Source: Crocinitomix sp. (lineage in GTDB: Bacteria; Bacteroidota; Bacteroidia; Flavobacteriales_D; Crocinitomicaceae). From it: 64,000 nt of DNA. Shown one piece after another: positions 62,843-64,000 of this stretch; positions within the stretch are counted from its first letter, which is position 1, and every line of letters begins with the position of its first letter. The notes below the pieces were generated by a model. It was not told where the DNA came from. It saw nothing but the letters and a program-made list of their open reading frames with translations, and made no database searches. Both the position numbers and the translations under genes were made by a program. The DNA lies in contig WTCE01000080.1 of assembly GCA_013138735.1 (NCBI GenBank), positions 1-64,000 of the forward strand. The letters run 5' to 3'.

Positions 62843-62863
62843 GGGATCACCGAAGGTAATCCC
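62843..62863 (+). other. hairpin in the leader of the rof-like gene
   Basis: GGGATCACC-GAA-GGTAATCCC forms an 8-of-9-bp stem (one C-A mismatch) 57 nt upstream of the ATG at 62920. No T run follows, so it is not a normal terminator. It could be a leader structure or a small palindromic repeat. Nothing else is recognised in 62746-62919. Confidence 0.45.
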
Positions 62864-62919
62864 ACTACCCAAAAACTGAAAGGTTAGTCCTCTCAAACCG
62901 TCTATCCAAAGAAAAAGCA

Positions 62920-63192
62920 ATGGCCTCAACTGATCCATACGTCCCCATCAATTGTGAATTCCACGATTACTTTGAGCATTTCGCGACACTTCGCCTTCCC
63001 GTTACTCTATGTTATCAATTAAATGGGTTAGATACAACAATTGCCAATGTTATTATTTATGATTTAACTGGGGGGAGAAATGGCGAATATGCTCATGTAA
63101 GAAATGATGAATTGGATTTGCAACTTAGAATGGATCATATTGTCTCGATTAACGAGATTACATCCAAATCTTTTAATTCAGGCTTCTGCTAA
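62920..63192 (+). CDS. rof: Rof-like Rho-binding antiterminator
   Basis: 90 aa, no signal peptide. The start YVPINCEFHDYFEHFATLRLPVTLCYQ and the later IIYDLTGGRNGEYAHVRNDELDLQLRMDHIVSIN follow the pattern of E. coli Rof/YaeO (YQPINCDDYDNLELACQHHLMLTLEL..., RKNVEYLVV, LRLDKITSF), a small Sm-like fold that binds Rho and inhibits termination. Length is right (E. coli protein about 85 aa). Single gene between the tRNA terminator and an STM3941-family gene. Identification is from pattern memory, so moderately sure. Confidence 0.7.
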   Translation: MASTDPYVPINCEFHDYFEHFATLRLPVTLCYQLNGLDTTIANVIIYDLTGGRNGEYAHVRNDELDLQLRMDHIVSINEITSKSFNSGFC

Positions 63193-63252
63193 TTCTTTCC
63201 TTGATAAGAAAATCTTATTTTTGGTGCGTTACCTATCCTTAAACAATTTAAA

Positions 63253-63786
63253 ATGACGCATGAAATCAAAATAGATACCCGGAAACAGATTTTCGGAATC
63301 ATATTATCCATTCTCTTTATTATTGGAGGAACAACCTTATTAATTAACCCCCTGATATTTGGGCAACACCCTTTTAAGGATGAATTCATGTTCGCTATAA
63401 GCTTGACGATTGTAGGTCTATTTGTAGCATTATTAATTTTCTTGGTTTACAAAATCGTAAAGAAGACAATAGGCCTAATCATTAATGAGGAAGGAATTAA
63501 AGAGCAAATTTCGGCATTTGGTGTTGGAATGGTGCGTTGGGAGGAAATGACTGGTTTTGGGATTAAAAAACAAATTGGAATTCCATTTATTGTCATTTAT
63601 CTAAAGGATCAATACGAATTTATTGAACGTTTTAGTGGACTTAAAAAGGCAACAATTAAAAAAAATTCAGAATCTTTTGGAACTCCGGTTGCAATTAGCA
63701 TGGTAATGCTAAAAATGAAAAAGGACGATTTAAAGCAATTACTTACTGAGGCTGGAGCAAAACACGATCTCCAATTTGAGGATTAA
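63253..63786 (+). CDS. STM3941-family membrane protein
   Basis: 177 aa with two N-terminal helices (~13-32 FGIILSILFIIGGTTLLINP, ~45-68 FMFAISLTIVGLFVALLIFLVYKI) and a cytoplasmic PH-like beta-domain (~75-170: GLIINEEGIKEQISAFGVGMVRWEEMTGFGIKKQ, FIVIYLKDQYEFIERF, VAISMVMLKMKKDDLKQLL). The two-helix plus PH-like layout, with the WEEM/W-x-D-I position, fits the STM3941 family; its role is unknown. It stands 60 nt after the rof-like gene and may be co-transcribed. Confidence 0.8.
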   Translation: MTHEIKIDTRKQIFGIILSILFIIGGTTLLINPLIFGQHPFKDEFMFAISLTIVGLFVALLIFLVYKIVKKTIGLIINEEGIKEQISAFGVGMVRWEEMTGFGIKKQIGIPFIVIYLKDQYEFIERFSGLKKATIKKNSESFGTPVAISMVMLKMKKDDLKQLLTEAGAKHDLQFED

Positions 63787-63831
63787 ACGACTTTGCTATT
63801 GCCAAACAACGTAATGCTACGTTAATTTTTA

Positions 63832-64000
63832 TCAAAACGGTTTTTCCTCTCCGTCGTTTGGACTGATGATCTTATTTATTTCTTCTTCCGTACTGTCCAA
63901 CTTTTCGCGACAAAAGTCCACCAATAATTTGGCTTGTTTTACTTTTCCAGCCAAGTCGTCAATATTAATTTCTTTTCGTTCTAGCAGGTGTACAATTTCT
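63832..64000 (-). CDS. xseB: exodeoxyribonuclease VII small subunit (partial, C-terminal part)
   Basis: The minus-strand frame enters from the right edge and stops with TGA at 63832-63834. The visible 55 residues (EIVHLLERKEINIDDLAGKVKQAKLLVDFCREKLDSTEEEINKII...) show the XseB helical pattern: I-V-x-x-L-E-x-x, then D-x-L-x-x-x-V-x-x-A-x-x-L-x-x-x-C-x-x-x-L. XseB joins XseA in the nuclease that degrades single-stranded DNA. The start lies outside the window; xseA may lie further right. Confidence 0.85.
   Translation of the reverse strand, partial: EIVHLLERKEINIDDLAGKVKQAKLLVDFCREKLDSTEEEINKIISPNDGEEKPF

Overview
The window reads as a chromosomal segment of a member of the Bacteroidota, most likely order Flavobacteriales. 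The evidence is PorP/SprF and PorZ proteins, type IX secretion (T9SS) C-terminal sorting domains of both A and B type, TonB receptors with carboxypeptidase-regulatory N-terminal domains, an ECF sigma/FecR pair, AT-rich DNA, weak Shine-Dalgarno use, and several promoters with the Bacteroidota -7 box TAnnTTTG. The family or genus cannot be fixed from the sequence alone. No phage, plasmid or CRISPR is visible. The only mobile-element signal is a ~166-bp MITE-like insertion.

Layout. 1-8.3 kb: a trans-envelope signalling locus on the minus strand (ECF sigma, FecR anti-sigma, an STN-domain protein with AGI repeats, a TonB receptor lacking STN, a second AGI-repeat protein, and a GIN-domain lipoprotein). 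Two of its transcription units carry the same 28-bp promoter-like motif. 8.6-19.7 kb: a plus-strand surface operon with a 2429-aa T9SS type B adhesin, PorP/SprF, OmpA/PD40 and a SiaB-like kinase. 19.7-21.5 kb: TPR, a 7(1) knot-type DDKYN repeat protein and PPK2. 21.5-25.0 kb: four tandem TerB-DnaJ membrane co-chaperones. 25.0-28.4 kb: a type II (archaeal-class) GAPDH-like protein, a sugar-phosphate transferase, an AAA ATPase-nuclease fusion with three palindromes upstream, and a 36-aa membrane peptide.

28.5-38.2 kb: an OM barrel, galE, a YceI lipoprotein, YihY/BrkB, bestrophin, MORN, LysE, exodeoxyribonuclease III and a glycine-rich T9SS cargo. 38.2-45.1 kb: radA, porZ, recO and a heme/siderophore-type TonB receptor. 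45.4-51.4 kb: an M43 metalloprotease (T9SS cargo), a C1 peptidase, and an HU-CCDC81/SPOR protein. 51.4-53.7 kb: a repeat-rich area with two tandem stand-alone TonB-plug proteins. 53.8-62.5 kb: TIGR02117, rlmN, several hypotheticals, lptC, TPR, an OM protein and coaX. 62.6-64 kb: tRNA-Phe, a Rof-like Rho-binding protein, an STM3941-family protein and a partial xseB.

The most novel-looking system is the 0.2-8.3 kb locus. In the classical arrangement the STN signalling domain sits on the TonB receptor. Here it sits on a separate repeat protein co-translated with FecR, while the receptor has none. The likely sigma-factor target promoters can be recognised next to the receptor and lipoprotein genes. 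Other unusual items are the quadruplicated TerB-J genes, the barrel-less plug pair, the 702-bp higher-order repeat in the giant adhesin, and lptC with no usable canonical start codon for its signal peptide.
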